Assembly (NCBI GenBank): GCA_024278935.1
Contig: JAJRSF010000011.1
Location: 22,458-86,457 of the forward strand
DNA: 64,000 nucleotides
Origin: Candidatus Zixiibacteriota bacterium
GTDB taxonomy: Bacteria > Zixibacteria > MSB-5A5 > GN15 > FEB-12
Direction: 5' to 3'
Positions 1 to 8,926 of this stretch are shown here, in pieces. How positions within the stretch are numbered: the first letter of the stretch is position 1; each line of letters opens with the position of its first letter. The notes under the pieces are model-generated. The model had not been told where the DNA came from, did no database searches, and was given only the letters and a program-made list of their open reading frames with translations. Made by a program: the position numbers and the translations under genes.

Positions 1-1221
1 ATTATTAATATCAACATCATCTATAAAAAGCTGTCCTGATTTTACTTTAAAAAGTCTGGTCAACAAAGATACAATCGTCGTTTTCCCCGAACCAGTTTTA
101 CCAACCAACCCGATAGTTTGACCCGGTTCAATTGTTAGATTTATATTTTTGAGAATATCAGAACCATTATACGCGAACGTTAAATTCCGAAACTCAATTT
201 TCCCAAGCATCTTCTTGGCATGCGTTGCATCGTTAGTATCAGCCACCGATGATTCCGAATGCAAAATTTTATTGATCCGTTCAAGCGATGCTTTCCCCCG
301 TTGGTAGAGCGATGTCACCCATCCGATAGCAACCACCGGCCAGAGTATCATCGACAGATAGCCAAAGAATGCAACAATATCACCAAGGGTAAGAATACCT
401 TCCATAACAAGCAGTCCCCCAAAATAAAATACCGTTAGATACGAAAGCGATGCAAACATTCTCATCGTCGGAACAAAAACACCCTGCAGTTTCGCAAGAG
501 ACATATTCAGGTTTATATATGATTTAGAAAGTATAGAAAAATGGGCGACTTCGTTTTCTTCCTGACGATACGCTTTGACAACTCTGATACCTGCTAAGTT
601 CTCTTGGGCATTTGATGTCAGCTCGGAGAATTTCTCCTGCACTTTCATAGAGCGACTATGCACCATATTACCAATCTTGTTCACCGCAAAAGGTAATACG
701 ATAAGCGGCACCAAAGCATACATCGTCAACGTTGGCGACAGATACACCATAAACGCACACGAGATCGTCAGTTTTAAAATCGTATCGGAGATATACATCA
801 CCCCGGGACCAACCATCTGCCTGACCGCTTCCAAATCATTGGTCATGCGTGCCATCAAATCGCCGGTACGGTTCTCATGATAAAACGATGGTGACATATT
901 TTGCAGATGCGAAAATATTTCACTCCGAAGATCATATTCAATATAACGCGACATCCAAATAATTGTCCGTCGCATAAAAAATCGAAAGACACCCGAAAGA
1001 GTTGCAGCACCAATAGAAATCAGCACATATTTTAGAATTACAGATGGGTCTTCATTATTTTCCAACGCCTCAAAAACAAGTTTTGAGATATACGGCATTA
1101 TCAAAATAAGGCAATTTGATAAAATAACCGCAACCGTCCCTCCGAAAAGGTACCGTTTGTATTTTTTGAAATATTTTAAAACAGTCTCAAACTGTTTTTT
1201 ATCGTTGTTATTCTTACTCAA
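1..1221 (-). CDS. ABC exporter, fused permease-ATPase (MsbA/MdlB type), 3' end outside window
   Basis: The first 407 codons are present and the gene runs off the left edge. The N-terminal half is an ABC transmembrane domain with several hydrophobic helices and the typical stretch FYHENRTGDLMARMTNDLEAV at the first coupling helix. The ATPase domain begins near residue 340 and shows Walker A GKTGSGKT, encoded at 79-102; the signature motif and Walker B lie beyond the edge. The family exports lipids, drugs or peptides from the inner membrane, often as a heterodimer. The start appears to be TTG at 1219-1221, since the frame has no ATG ahead of the first helix and a weak purine-rich stretch precedes the TTG. 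Substrate cannot be told. Confidence 0.85.
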   Translation of the reverse strand, partial: MSKNNNDKKQFETVLKYFKKYKRYLFGGTVAVILSNCLILIMPYISKLVFEALENNEDPSVILKYVLISIGAATLSGVFRFFMRRTIIWMSRYIEYDLRSEIFSHLQNMSPSFYHENRTGDLMARMTNDLEAVRQMVGPGVMYISDTILKLTISCAFMVYLSPTLTMYALVPLIVLPFAVNKIGNMVHSRSMKVQEKFSELTSNAQENLAGIRVVKAYRQEENEVAHFSILSKSYINLNMSLAKLQGVFVPTMRMFASLSYLTVFYFGGLLVMEGILTLGDIVAFFGYLSMILWPVVAIGWVTSLYQRGKASLERINKILHSESSVADTNDATHAKKMLGKIEFRNLTFAYNGSDILKNINLTIEPGQTIGLVGKTGSGKTTIVSLLTRLFKVKSGQLFIDDVDINN

Positions 1222-1253
1222 AAATTCTCACTTTATTAAAAACATTACATATC

Positions 1254-1302
1254 TGTCATACTGAACAGCCTGCAGGCTGTGAGCGGGGTCTAAGTATGTA
1301 CC
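1254..1302 (+). repeat. REP-like intergenic element with palindromic core
   Basis: The element starts TGTCATACTGAAC, has a perfect 16-bp palindrome ACAGCCTGCAGGCTGT at 1265-1280, and ends GTCTAAGTATGTACC. The same ends occur at 60807-60855 with a different palindrome and, in opposite orientation and with a short core, at 13096-13123. Confidence 0.7.
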
Positions 1303-1348
1303 AATTTAAGAGATACTAATATATAGAATTATTGCACAAGAAAAAAGG

Positions 1349-3567
1349 CTAATAGTTCAGGATATTTGCAAAAAGATGGATCGCTTCGATATCTAAATTC
1401 GAAATCATCTTTAAAAGCGGGAACCCGCAATAAATTATCTGACCATCGCCGAGCCGAGAGACCGAACGAAGGGTCGCCCCTGTATTTGTCACAAAAACCC
1501 GTTCCGCAGGAGCAATCCCAGCCGGTTTGACAATTTTCTTTTTATAAAATGCTGAAAGTAAATTTTTATCAGAAATAGAATACGGCTTACTGAGGATCCG
1601 TGCTTCTTTGATTCTATTAGTCAAGTCTGTCTTATCTACAACCTCGCCCGTCGGAGCAAACGAAACCGGAATCGACGAGCTCGGCCAGTCTTCATCCTGC
1701 GGGAAAATCACTATCGACCCACCCTGCCTCAAATATTTTTCAAACCGATCTTTTAAATATGTAAAAGATGGATATCTCTTAAACGAATTAGAACCGATGA
1801 TAATAACATCGTAGGCATCCAAATCACCCTTCACCAATGTCCTGTCAGTGAGCGGTCGATAGGCGGCATCGGTCATGGTTAAAATATCTTCAAGCAGACC
1901 TGTCTCATCAGGAAGGAACCCTATCTTTCTTGTATCAGGAATCTTACACGATGCGATACGAATCTTCCCGCTATCAGCAGCAACAACTTTATTATCAACC
2001 AGTAATTGTACTGTCTCAAATTGAGTTCCAAGCTCAAATAGGTTTGAAATCGTAAATGGTATCGTTATCGTTTCTGTCAATGAAGATTTATCAAGCTGAA
2101 TCTCTTTGTTATAGGCACCGGCATACATACCAACAGGAGTTTTGAATATGATTTCTGCAAGACCGGAATAGTTATACGGTTTATTAATTATAACTTTCAG
2201 ATTCAGATTTGAAACGACTTTATCAATATTAACTTTTGGAAATGGTTTCACAAAATAGAAATCAGGTTCCAACTTTATCTGCAAATCAGGAGCTTGCCAT
2301 ATCGGAAGTGAAGTTGTAAACAGAAGCGGAATCTTTCCGTAATCAATCTCGACAGAGAACTCAAGCGAATCTGTGATCTTCCCTTCTAGTAATGAACGGT
2401 CAATAACTATCAGGAATTCTTTTATATACGACTGATGCGGCGTTATCTTTTGAGGTTCATCACCTAAGATAACATCAACTGAATCATAATATGGATGAAA
2501 CTTAAAATTATTTATAACAACTTCGCGAGGACCATCAACAGATACCGCTACCTGAAATTTCAACCGAGGACCATGAGGTGAATCACGAAGGATAATTTTC
2601 CCTTCCCAGTTTATACCTACTAAATCAAGTGCGGCATTTTCTGCTCTGGTGAAAAGTGAATTTATATATCTTTCATACTCGGGGTATTGCGACATCGCTT
2701 TTTTATGCTGACGAATGTATAAAAGTTCTCGGTAACCATCAACAACAAAATCAACCTTACGTTTCCCTTGTGAAATCTTCGATGCGTTCAACAACGAACT
2801 AAATTTTTTCGCCTGCTTTGCAATCGTTCGTTTCATCGGTCCCTGAGCAAGAAGTGAATCAATAAGAGCGGTAAGACGGAACGATGACAGCCCGCTTAAA
2901 AAATTATTTGCAGAAACTTTTTGCGTAATATAGTTTTTTTCAAGAGTGAATTTTGTAAGATGACTATATCTTTTATCTTTGTTTTTATGATTTTTCAGTA
3001 ACGATGGTACTTCGTATTCAATTCTATCTTTATACCGATTATATAATTCATTACTATTTAAAATAAGTGTTGGCTTATTTTCTATTTTATGAGAATCATT
3101 ATATCGGCTATAAATTTTTAATACAGAAAATAAGTTTTCAGCTGATGGTTGTTCTGCCCGTATTCGATTTTTGAATCCTTTGTAAAAACTATTTCTGCTT
3201 TGGTCATCAAAAATAACTATGTCTGGTCTACGAGTTTTAAAAAGAGTGCGAATTAGTTTTTTATAGAAGTTGAATCGGCATTCGGAAGTGAGGCAACATG
3301 ATGATACAACTGTTTATTTTTAACTTCAGTCGTAGAAATTTCAAACTTAGTACGTTGGATAATTTTGAGCAGATCAACCCGACAACCAAAATTATCATTG
3401 AGATAGTAAATAGTCGGCCAGTCGATTTCGGCTTCATCTTCATAGAGATAAAGAACTTCAACATCACAGACAGCGTATTTCACTAAATCGGCGGCAGAAG
3501 CTACTTGTATTGTTATAAGAAAGCATATCGCTGTGAGAAGTATATTTTTCAGTATAGTCATTTTCAT
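1349..3567 (-). CDS. secreted protein of unknown function, frame split by a -1 shift
   Basis: An upstream frame encodes a signal peptide (hydrophobic core, then ASA just before ADLVKY) and about 100 residues, ending at a TAA at 3253-3255. The -1 frame is open from before that stop down to 1349 with no ATG until 2836 and reads as a continuous protein, so together they give about 740 residues. The switch point contains the slippery heptamer A-AAA-AAC at 3256-3262. The C-terminal part (roughly the last 200 residues) looks like a glutamine-amidotransferase/ThuA-like Rossmann fold: an IIIGSNSF strand, a lone helix, then GGSIVIFPQ. The middle is beta-rich. I do not recognise the family. Start codon is uncertain: ATG at 3567 or 3561, or TTG at 3585. 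A sequencing or assembly indel in the A-run could also explain the split. Confidence 0.6.
3253..3262 (-). other. candidate -1 ribosomal frameshift site A-AAA-AAC followed by TAA
   Basis: Read on the minus strand, the zero frame is ATA AAA AAC TAA. The heptamer A-AAA-AAC fits the X-XXY-YYZ rule in the correct phase, and a -1 slip gives AAA AAA CTA ATT, entering the long open frame. IS1 uses the same heptamer. I did not establish a downstream stem-loop or an upstream Shine-Dalgarno stimulator. Confidence 0.45.
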
Positions 3568-3712
3568 ATAAACATATATCGGCAAAAGAGTTCAGATGTC
3601 AACTTTAAACATTTCGGGATTCGCTACTCTTATATAGATCATATAATTTATCTTCTATTATCTTATCATTATCAACTTTCTTCTGCATAAACTCTAACAA
3701 ATAACTGGGTAG

Positions 3713-3730
3713 CCCACCATTTATGGTGGG
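3713..3730 (+). repeat. palindrome CCCACCA-TTTA-TGGTGGG
   Basis: A seven-base-pair hairpin downstream of the cupin gene, preceded by GTAG as in other palindromes of this window. It lacks a T-run on the minus strand, so it is not an obvious intrinsic terminator. Confidence 0.5.
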
Positions 3731-3768
3731 AGAAAAATGTGATTGACTCAATGACTTAAAATATACCA

Positions 3769-4131
3769 CTACAAAATCTCTTCGTCTTCGATACACCAGG
3801 CAGGGTCGACAATGCATAAGAACTCTAACTCGCAGTTGCCAATGTTTTTGATTGATTGAATTGCTCTGGGCGGAATCTCGATTGTATCGCCTACTTCGAC
3901 TATCGCAACTTCATCGTCGATTGTCATCTCTCCCTTGCCTGATAATATATAATAGACTTCCGATGTTTTCAGCTTGTGCTTATCAGAACTTTCACCGACG
4001 GCAAGTTTGGCATGAGCAAGTGAATAGCGACCGTCGAATTTATATTCTCTCTCAGGATGTAAAATCTCTTTGAGAATCGTTGAATCGCCTGCTTTGATTT
4101 CTGTGATATTGTTAAGTTTTCGTATTCGCAT
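3769..4131 (-). CDS. small single-domain cupin protein
   Basis: This 120-residue protein is one cupin barrel. The first cupin motif is readable as KHKLKTSEVYYILSGKG, with the usual glutamate and the closing glycines, and the second as GDTIEIPPRAIQSIKN. In typical metal-binding cupins the second motif carries a histidine where this protein has Gln in AIQS, and the first has two histidines where only one is present here. The metal site is therefore probably altered or absent. Relatives are annotated as mannose-6-phosphate isomerase-like or sugar-binding cupins. The gene stands alone between a secreted protein and etfB, all on the minus strand. Function is unknown. Confidence 0.8.
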   Translation of the reverse strand: MRIRKLNNITEIKAGDSTILKEILHPEREYKFDGRYSLAHAKLAVGESSDKHKLKTSEVYYILSGKGEMTIDDEVAIVEVGDTIEIPPRAIQSIKNIGNCELEFLCIVDPAWCIEDEEIL

Positions 4132-4204
4132 ATTTTTTCTTTTGTAGGTCAGTGTTCCGATTCCATAAGTTATAATTGAGAGAAACCCAACATTGTTAAT
4201 TAAT

Positions 4205-4231
4205 AATAAAAAGCCCGCATAAAGCGGGCTT
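4205..4231 (-). terminator. intrinsic terminator downstream of etfB
   Basis: The stem AAGCCCGC (4211-4218) pairs with GCGGGCTT (4224-4231) around a five-base loop. On the minus strand it is followed by TTTTTATTATTA. It lies 23 bases past the etfB stop. Confidence 0.85.
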
Positions 4232-4253
4232 ATATCAATTTAAGATTCTTATC

Positions 4254-5039
4254 TTATAAAATCTGGTTCTCTTTTAATTTCGTATAGAGATTATCAGCGA
4301 TCTCTTCAGGAGTCTCACCCTCGATCATCTCCCCTTTTGTACGTGCAGGAGGAGTCGCAACAGAGACCTGATTAGAAAGCGAATTAGCACCAATAGATGC
4401 ACCGTCGAGTCCTAAGTCAGCAGCAGAGAATTTTACAATCTCTTTTTTCTTGGCAGCCATTTTACCTTTTAATGATGGCAGACGTGGTTCGTTGATCTCT
4501 TTGACAACTGAAACAACAGCCGGTAATGTCAGTTCGACAATGTCGTAACCTTCTTCAGTAGTGCGGTAAACAGTTGCTTTACCATCGGACACATCTTCGA
4601 CTTTTTTGACAAACATCGCTTGTGGTAAATCAAGTTGAGCAGCAACAGCACCCGGAACTTGAGCGGAGTCAGAGTCGATAGCTTGTTTTCCGGCTAAGAT
4701 TAAATCGTATTCGCCAATTTTTTTAAGTCCGGCAGCGATAATTTTGCCCAAAGCTTGTTGGTCTGAACCGGTAAAGGCATCGTCGGTAAGCAGTACCGCA
4801 TCATCAACGCCAAGAGCTAAACAGGTACGGATAGCAGACTCTGTCCGCTGGGTTCCAACTGATAATACAGTTACTTTTCCGCCATGTTTTTCTCTTAAAC
4901 GGAGAGCTTCTTCAATCGCATATTCATCGAATGGGTTAACAGTTCCAGGACCTTGAGGCAGGACAACTTGGTTGGCAGCTTCATCAACTTTGATAAGTGC
5001 TACTTCCGGCACTTGTTTTATTAAGACAACAATATTCAT
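4254..5039 (-). CDS. etfB: electron transfer flavoprotein, beta subunit
   Basis: EtfB forms a heterodimer with EtfA and carries electrons from acyl-CoA and other dehydrogenases to the quinone pool. The 261-residue protein begins MNIVVLIKQVPEV and contains the family stretches GTVNPFDEYAIEEALRLRE, LAGKQAIDSDSAQVPG and LPAVVSVVKEINEPRLPSLKG, the last covering the conserved RxPxLKG region. The frame is open further upstream to 5087, but GGAG lies five bases before the ATG at 5037-5039 and the family starts there, so I chose it. It has its own consensus promoter and terminator, so it is monocistronic. No etfA is next to it, which is unusual because the pair is normally adjacent. Confidence 0.93.
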   Translation of the reverse strand: MNIVVLIKQVPEVALIKVDEAANQVVLPQGPGTVNPFDEYAIEEALRLREKHGGKVTVLSVGTQRTESAIRTCLALGVDDAVLLTDDAFTGSDQQALGKIIAAGLKKIGEYDLILAGKQAIDSDSAQVPGAVAAQLDLPQAMFVKKVEDVSDGKATVYRTTEEGYDIVELTLPAVVSVVKEINEPRLPSLKGKMAAKKKEIVKFSAADLGLDGASIGANSLSNQVSVATPPARTKGEMIEGETPEEIADNLYTKLKENQIL

Positions 5040-5100
5040 ATAAACTCCAGTTGTAACCCATATAAAAAAATGGGCTGTTTCATTCATAATTTAGAGGGGC

Positions 5101-5129
5101 AATATGTCAAAAACAGCGTGAAATGTCAA
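5101..5129 (-). promoter_or_regulatory. sigma70-type promoter of etfB
   Basis: On the minus strand TTGACA (5124-5129) is separated by 17 bases from CATATT (5101-5106). This places the transcript start about 55 bases before the etfB ATG. Confidence 0.65.
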
Positions 5130-5148
5130 GTATAGCGATTATCTCCCA

Positions 5149-5173
5149 TAAAAAAACCCGCTTGCGAGCGGGC
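5149..5173 (-). terminator. intrinsic terminator downstream of the H1-like gene
   Basis: The stem CCCGCT (5157-5162) pairs with AGCGGG (5167-5172). On the minus strand it is followed by a run of seven T. It ends the transcript of the H1-like gene just ahead of the etfB promoter. Confidence 0.85.
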
Positions 5174-5255
5174 TTTATATAATCGTAATCAAATAAGTTA
5201 TTTGGACCTAAATATACCAATTGTTGTGTCTTAATTCTTAGCGTATTTTAGTAAC

Positions 5256-5708
5256 TTATCTTCTTTTTTTTGCTTTTTTGGCAGGTTTACGTTTTGGAGC
5301 AGCTTTACGTGTTGTTTTACGTGTAGTTGCTTTTCTACGTGGAGCTGCTTTGCGAGCTGCAGGTTTACGTTTTGGAGCTGTTCTTTTTTTAGGAGCAGCT
5401 TTTTTCAAACCTAATGTACGACACTTAGCTTTAATAGAAGCAAGTGAACGTCTCATTGCAGTTGCACATTCTGGGGCTGTTTTTTTCATATACATCTTTT
5501 TCAGACGTGAAATTTCTGCAGCTGACCATGCTTTTGCCCCTGCTCTTACCGCAGCTTTTCTTTTTGGTGCAGTTCTCTTGGCAGCTTTTTTAGGAGCGGC
5601 TTTACGAGCAGTTTTTTTTGCTGCTTTTTTAGGGGCAGCTTTTCGTTTTGCCGGTTTCCGTTTTGGAGCGGCTTTTTTCTTGGTTGTTTTTTTTGTAGCT
5701 TTACGCAT
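5256..5708 (-). CDS. histone H1-like Lys/Ala/Pro-rich protein with central SANT/Myb-like domain
   Basis: The 150-residue protein is very basic. Residues 1-58 and 104-150 are low-complexity tails built from AAPKRKPA and KKAA units, like eukaryotic histone H1 tails and bacterial AlgP or HctB proteins. Between them (about 59-102) lies a compact segment, AWSAAEISRLKKMYMKKTA followed by ECATAMRRSLASIKAKCRTLGL, that looks like a SANT/Myb-type helix-turn-helix with the first tryptophan retained. It probably binds DNA non-specifically and may help compact the nucleoid. It has its own promoter and terminator. Tail repeats make the exact length prone to assembly error. The domain call rests on the pattern of W, LKK, R-S and LG positions only. 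Confidence 0.75.
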   Translation of the reverse strand: MRKATKKTTKKKAAPKRKPAKRKAAPKKAAKKTARKAAPKKAAKRTAPKRKAAVRAGAKAWSAAEISRLKKMYMKKTAPECATAMRRSLASIKAKCRTLGLKKAAPKKRTAPKRKPAARKAAPRRKATTRKTTRKAAPKRKPAKKAKKRR

Positions 5709-5793
5709 TGGATGTTACTCCGTTAAAATGGTTTATGGTTTTATTAATATATTTGCATTTTACATGAACCTATGTTATCTATATAACGTGGAT

Positions 5794-5822
5794 TAAATAT
5801 CGAAATTTTTGACCGTTGTCAA
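5794..5822 (-). promoter_or_regulatory. promoter of the H1-like gene
   Basis: On the minus strand TTGACA (5817-5822) is followed 17 bases later by TATTTA (5794-5799), about 85 bases before the ATG of the H1-like gene. Confidence 0.55.
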
Positions 5823-5847
5823 ATAAAAACATTTTGAAATGGAAAGT

Positions 5848-6624
5848 TTATTCTGATGCTTCTGAAGAATCAGCCTGCTTTTTCACAGATTCTAGAGCCA
5901 TTGCGGCTGCTTTTTGCTCTGCTTCTTTTTTGGTATGCCCTTCGCCGGAACCTATTTTATGACTATTTACGGAGACATTTATCGTAAATTGCTGATCGTG
6001 GTCAGGTCCTGTTTCTGATTCGACCTCATAATATGGCATCCCCTCACCCTGAGACTGCATAAGTTCCAGAAGTTCCCCTTTGAAGTTCTTCTGTGATTTA
6101 TCAGCAAGAATTTCTTGTTTGCGAGAATAAATCAACCTTGTAATCACATCAAACGCTGCCGGAAGCCCACCATCGATATAAATCGCACCCAGAATAGACT
6201 CGACCGCATCGGAGATTATCGACGGACGCAAACGCCCACCAAGCTTATCTTCTTCATAAGAAAGTCTGACATATTCGTTGAGATTTGTTTGAATGCCAAC
6301 ATTTGCAAGAGTCGTTTCATTGACAAGCATCGCTTTCATTTTGGTAAGACGCCCCTCGCGTAAATCAGGATGGTCCCTATAAAGCAAATCGGCGATTACC
6401 AGTCCTAAGACTGAATCGCCGAGATATTCTAACCGTTCATTTGATTCGCGAGCATGGAGTTTGTCGGTAGGCTTATAAAATGACCGATGTGTTAAAGCTA
6501 AAAGTAATAAATCAAGATCACGGAAATGATATCCGGTGATTTTCTGAACTTCTTCTAGACTCGTTTTATCGGCATCTGAGTATTGAGAACCTTGCTTCTT
6601 AAATAGCTTTGTCCACAACCCCAT
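5848..6624 (-). CDS. rnc: ribonuclease III
   Basis: RNase III cleaves double-stranded RNA during rRNA and mRNA processing. The 258-residue protein has the nuclease domain with the signature NERLEYLGDSVLG near residue 62 and the second acidic cluster SDAVESILGAIYIDGG near residue 137, then a C-terminal double-stranded RNA-binding domain with the typical GEGHTKKEAEQKAAAMAL end. The start is MGLWTKLF, six bases after the fabF stop, so it is the last gene of the fatty-acid operon. An rnc gene directly after acpP-fabF is a common bacterial arrangement. Confidence 0.96.
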   Translation of the reverse strand: MGLWTKLFKKQGSQYSDADKTSLEEVQKITGYHFRDLDLLLLALTHRSFYKPTDKLHARESNERLEYLGDSVLGLVIADLLYRDHPDLREGRLTKMKAMLVNETTLANVGIQTNLNEYVRLSYEEDKLGGRLRPSIISDAVESILGAIYIDGGLPAAFDVITRLIYSRKQEILADKSQKNFKGELLELMQSQGEGMPYYEVESETGPDHDQQFTINVSVNSHKIGSGEGHTKKEAEQKAAAMALESVKKQADSSEASE

Positions 6625-6630
6625 ATATAT

Positions 6631-7872
6631 TTAACCTTCAAACTTACTTGCGATTAATGACACATTATGTCCGCCAAACCCAAACGAGTTTGAAAGGATA
6701 TTATCAACTTTTACTTTTCTGGCACCTTCCGGTACATAATCAAGATCACATTCAGGATCCGGATTATCTAAATTAATAGTCGGATGTACCATCTGTGTTT
6801 CGATTGATTTCACACAGGCAATAAATTCTAAAGCACCTGCAGCACCCAATAGATGACCTATCATAGATTTTGTAGAGTTGATAGGAACCTTATAGGCATG
6901 TTCGCCAAGAACTGCTTTGAGAGCTTTTGTTTCGGCAATATCACCAAGTCCTGTAGAAGTACCATGGGTATTTACATAATCAATCTGTTCAGGTTTTAAA
7001 TTCGCCCGCATCAAAGCAAGTTCAATTGCTTTTTTAGCTCCACGTCCTTCAGGATGTGGTGCTGTCATATGATGGGCATCGCCTGTCATACCGCTTCCGG
7101 TAAACTCGGCATAGATTTTCGCACCACGTGCCTGTGCATGCTCAAGAGATTCCATCACCATCATACCTGCCCCTTCGCCCATCACAAAACCATCACGATC
7201 TTTATCGAAAGGTCTCGATGCGGCAGTCGGTTCATCATTACGAGTTGACAAAGCTCTTGAACTACAAAATCCGGCTAATGAGCTAGGTACTAATGTTGCT
7301 TCCGCACCACCTGTCACCATAACATCTGCTTCACCACGAGCAATTATATGGTAAGCATCTGTAATAGCGTGCGAAGAAGACGCACAAGCAGATACAGTCG
7401 CATAGTTCGGACCCTGGAATCCAAAACGAATTGAAACTAATCCCGGACACATGTCGATAATCATCATTGGAATAAAAAATGGTGATACTTTTCGCGGACC
7501 ACCTTTCAGCATTTTTTTATGCTGATCTTCGAAGGTTGAAATACCTCCGATCCCCGAACCAATAACAACACCGCATCTTTCTAAGTCAATAGATTCAAGA
7601 TCAAGTTTTGAGTCTTTGACTGCTTGATCAGATGCTGCGATAGCATACTGTTCAGAAAGATCCATACGCCGAGATGCTTTTTTCTCAATATATTCAGTGA
7701 CATCAAAATCTTTAACTTCGGCAGCAATTTTTGCTGTAAAATCAGTAGTGTCGAACCGTGTAATCGGACCTACACTAGATTTACCTGAAGTTAAAGAATC
7801 CCAATATGCATCGACAGAATTCCCAACAGGGGATATAACGCCCAACCCAGTAATAACTACTCTTTTATTCAT
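6631..7872 (-). CDS. fabF: 3-oxoacyl-ACP synthase II (KAS II)
   Basis: FabF condenses acyl-ACP with malonyl-ACP in fatty-acid elongation. The 413-residue length is normal for the family. The catalytic triad is visible: Cys in VSACASSSHAI (about residue 164), His in NTHGTSTGLGD (about 304) and His in IGHLLGAAGALE (about 340), with the C-terminal glycine-rich NSFGFGGHN. It lies 24 bases after acpP and just before rnc, as expected for its operon. Confidence 0.97.
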   Translation of the reverse strand: MNKRVVITGLGVISPVGNSVDAYWDSLTSGKSSVGPITRFDTTDFTAKIAAEVKDFDVTEYIEKKASRRMDLSEQYAIAASDQAVKDSKLDLESIDLERCGVVIGSGIGGISTFEDQHKKMLKGGPRKVSPFFIPMMIIDMCPGLVSIRFGFQGPNYATVSACASSSHAITDAYHIIARGEADVMVTGGAEATLVPSSLAGFCSSRALSTRNDEPTAASRPFDKDRDGFVMGEGAGMMVMESLEHAQARGAKIYAEFTGSGMTGDAHHMTAPHPEGRGAKKAIELALMRANLKPEQIDYVNTHGTSTGLGDIAETKALKAVLGEHAYKVPINSTKSMIGHLLGAAGALEFIACVKSIETQMVHPTINLDNPDPECDLDYVPEGARKVKVDNILSNSFGFGGHNVSLIASKFEG

Positions 7873-7896
7873 AAAGAAAGTTCTTCCCGTATCTGA

Positions 7897-8136
7897 TTAT
7901 TCGGATTTCGCATTTCCGTTGATGTAGTTTATAGCATCACCGACAGACGCGATTTTTTCAGCATCTTCATCAGGGATTTCAACAGAAAACTCTTCTTCTA
8001 AAGCCATTACTAATTCAACTGTATCAAGTGAATCGGCACCTAAATCTTCAACAAATTTAGCACCTTCGGTTACTTGGGCAACTTCAACACCAAGCTGTTC
8101 GACAATAATATTTTTCACTCTTTCTTCGATAGACAT
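7897..8136 (-). CDS. acpP: acyl carrier protein
   Basis: The 79-residue acidic protein carries growing acyl chains on a phosphopantetheine arm. The attachment site is Ser36 in [10 protein letters not shown]. The length and the helix pattern ([26 protein letters not shown]) match AcpP. GGAG lies a few bases before the ATG. It sits between fabG and fabF. Confidence 0.97.
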   Translation of the reverse strand: MSIEERVKNIIVEQLGVEVAQVTEGAKFVEDLGADSLDTVELVMALEEEFSVEIPDEDAEKIASVGDAINYINGNAKSE

Positions 8137-8169
8137 TTTTAAATCTCCTTCATTCCTTTTATTGTTATT

Positions 8170-8904
8170 TTAATTTATAGTCAATCCGCCATCAACAGTC
8201 AAGACCTGCCCGGTGATATATGATGCTTCGTCAGAACTTAAAAAAGTCACAGCCGATGCGATATCTTCGGGAGTACCTGCCCGCTTAACTAACAATTTTG
8301 ACAAAAACATTTCTTTTGCCTCTTCGGGTAAATCTGCTGTCATATCAGTAGCGATAAATCCGGGTGCTACCGCATTGACAGTTATTCCTCTGGCACCAAG
8401 CTCTTTTGCGGTCGATCTTGTCAGACCTATTAGACCGGCTTTTGATGCGGCGTAGTTCGCCTGACCGGCATTACCGGTTAAACCAACTACGGAACTGATA
8501 TTTACAATCCGTCCGTATCTTTGTTTCATCATAAGCTTGGCAGCAGATTTTGTGACAAGAAAAGCACCTTTGAGATTGATGTCAAGTACCATATCCCAAT
8601 CTTTTTCATGCATTCGAATAAGAAGACCATCACGGGTAATCCCGGCATTATTGACTACAACATCAATCTGCCCGAATTCTTTGATAGTTTTCTCAAAAAG
8701 ATTCTTCACATCATCGGCATTGGTCACATCTGCTTTCAGACCAATAGCAGTTCCGCCAATTTCTCCGGCGACAGCTTCTGCTTGTTCTTGGTCAATATCA
8801 GAAATTACTAAATTTGCCCCAAGCGATGAAAATCTCTCAGCTACAACTCGCCCTATTCCTCGGGCAGAACCTGTAACTATAACTGTCTTTTTACTAAAAT
8901 CCAT
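8170..8904 (-). CDS. fabG: 3-oxoacyl-ACP reductase
   Basis: FabG is the NADPH-dependent reductase of the elongation cycle. The 244-residue short-chain dehydrogenase shows the nucleotide-binding TGSARGIGR, the structural NNAG, the catalytic Ser in NISSVVG, YAASKAG with the Tyr and Lys, and the C-terminal TGQVLTVDGG typical of FabG. It is placed between fabD and acpP in the operon. Confidence 0.96.
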   Translation of the reverse strand: MDFSKKTVIVTGSARGIGRVVAERFSSLGANLVISDIDQEQAEAVAGEIGGTAIGLKADVTNADDVKNLFEKTIKEFGQIDVVVNNAGITRDGLLIRMHEKDWDMVLDINLKGAFLVTKSAAKLMMKQRYGRIVNISSVVGLTGNAGQANYAASKAGLIGLTRSTAKELGARGITVNAVAPGFIATDMTADLPEEAKEMFLSKLLVKRAGTPEDIASAVTFLSSDEASYITGQVLTVDGGLTIN

Positions 8905-8926
8905 TTATCTTAAACCTTCATTTCGG

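Noticed and set aside
5278..5796. Long open frame on the plus strand opposite the H1-like gene
   Set aside because: It is the mirror of lysine/alanine-rich codons on the other strand and has only low-complexity Ala, Gly and Phe runs. The minus frame has a promoter, a terminator and a clear protein pattern.
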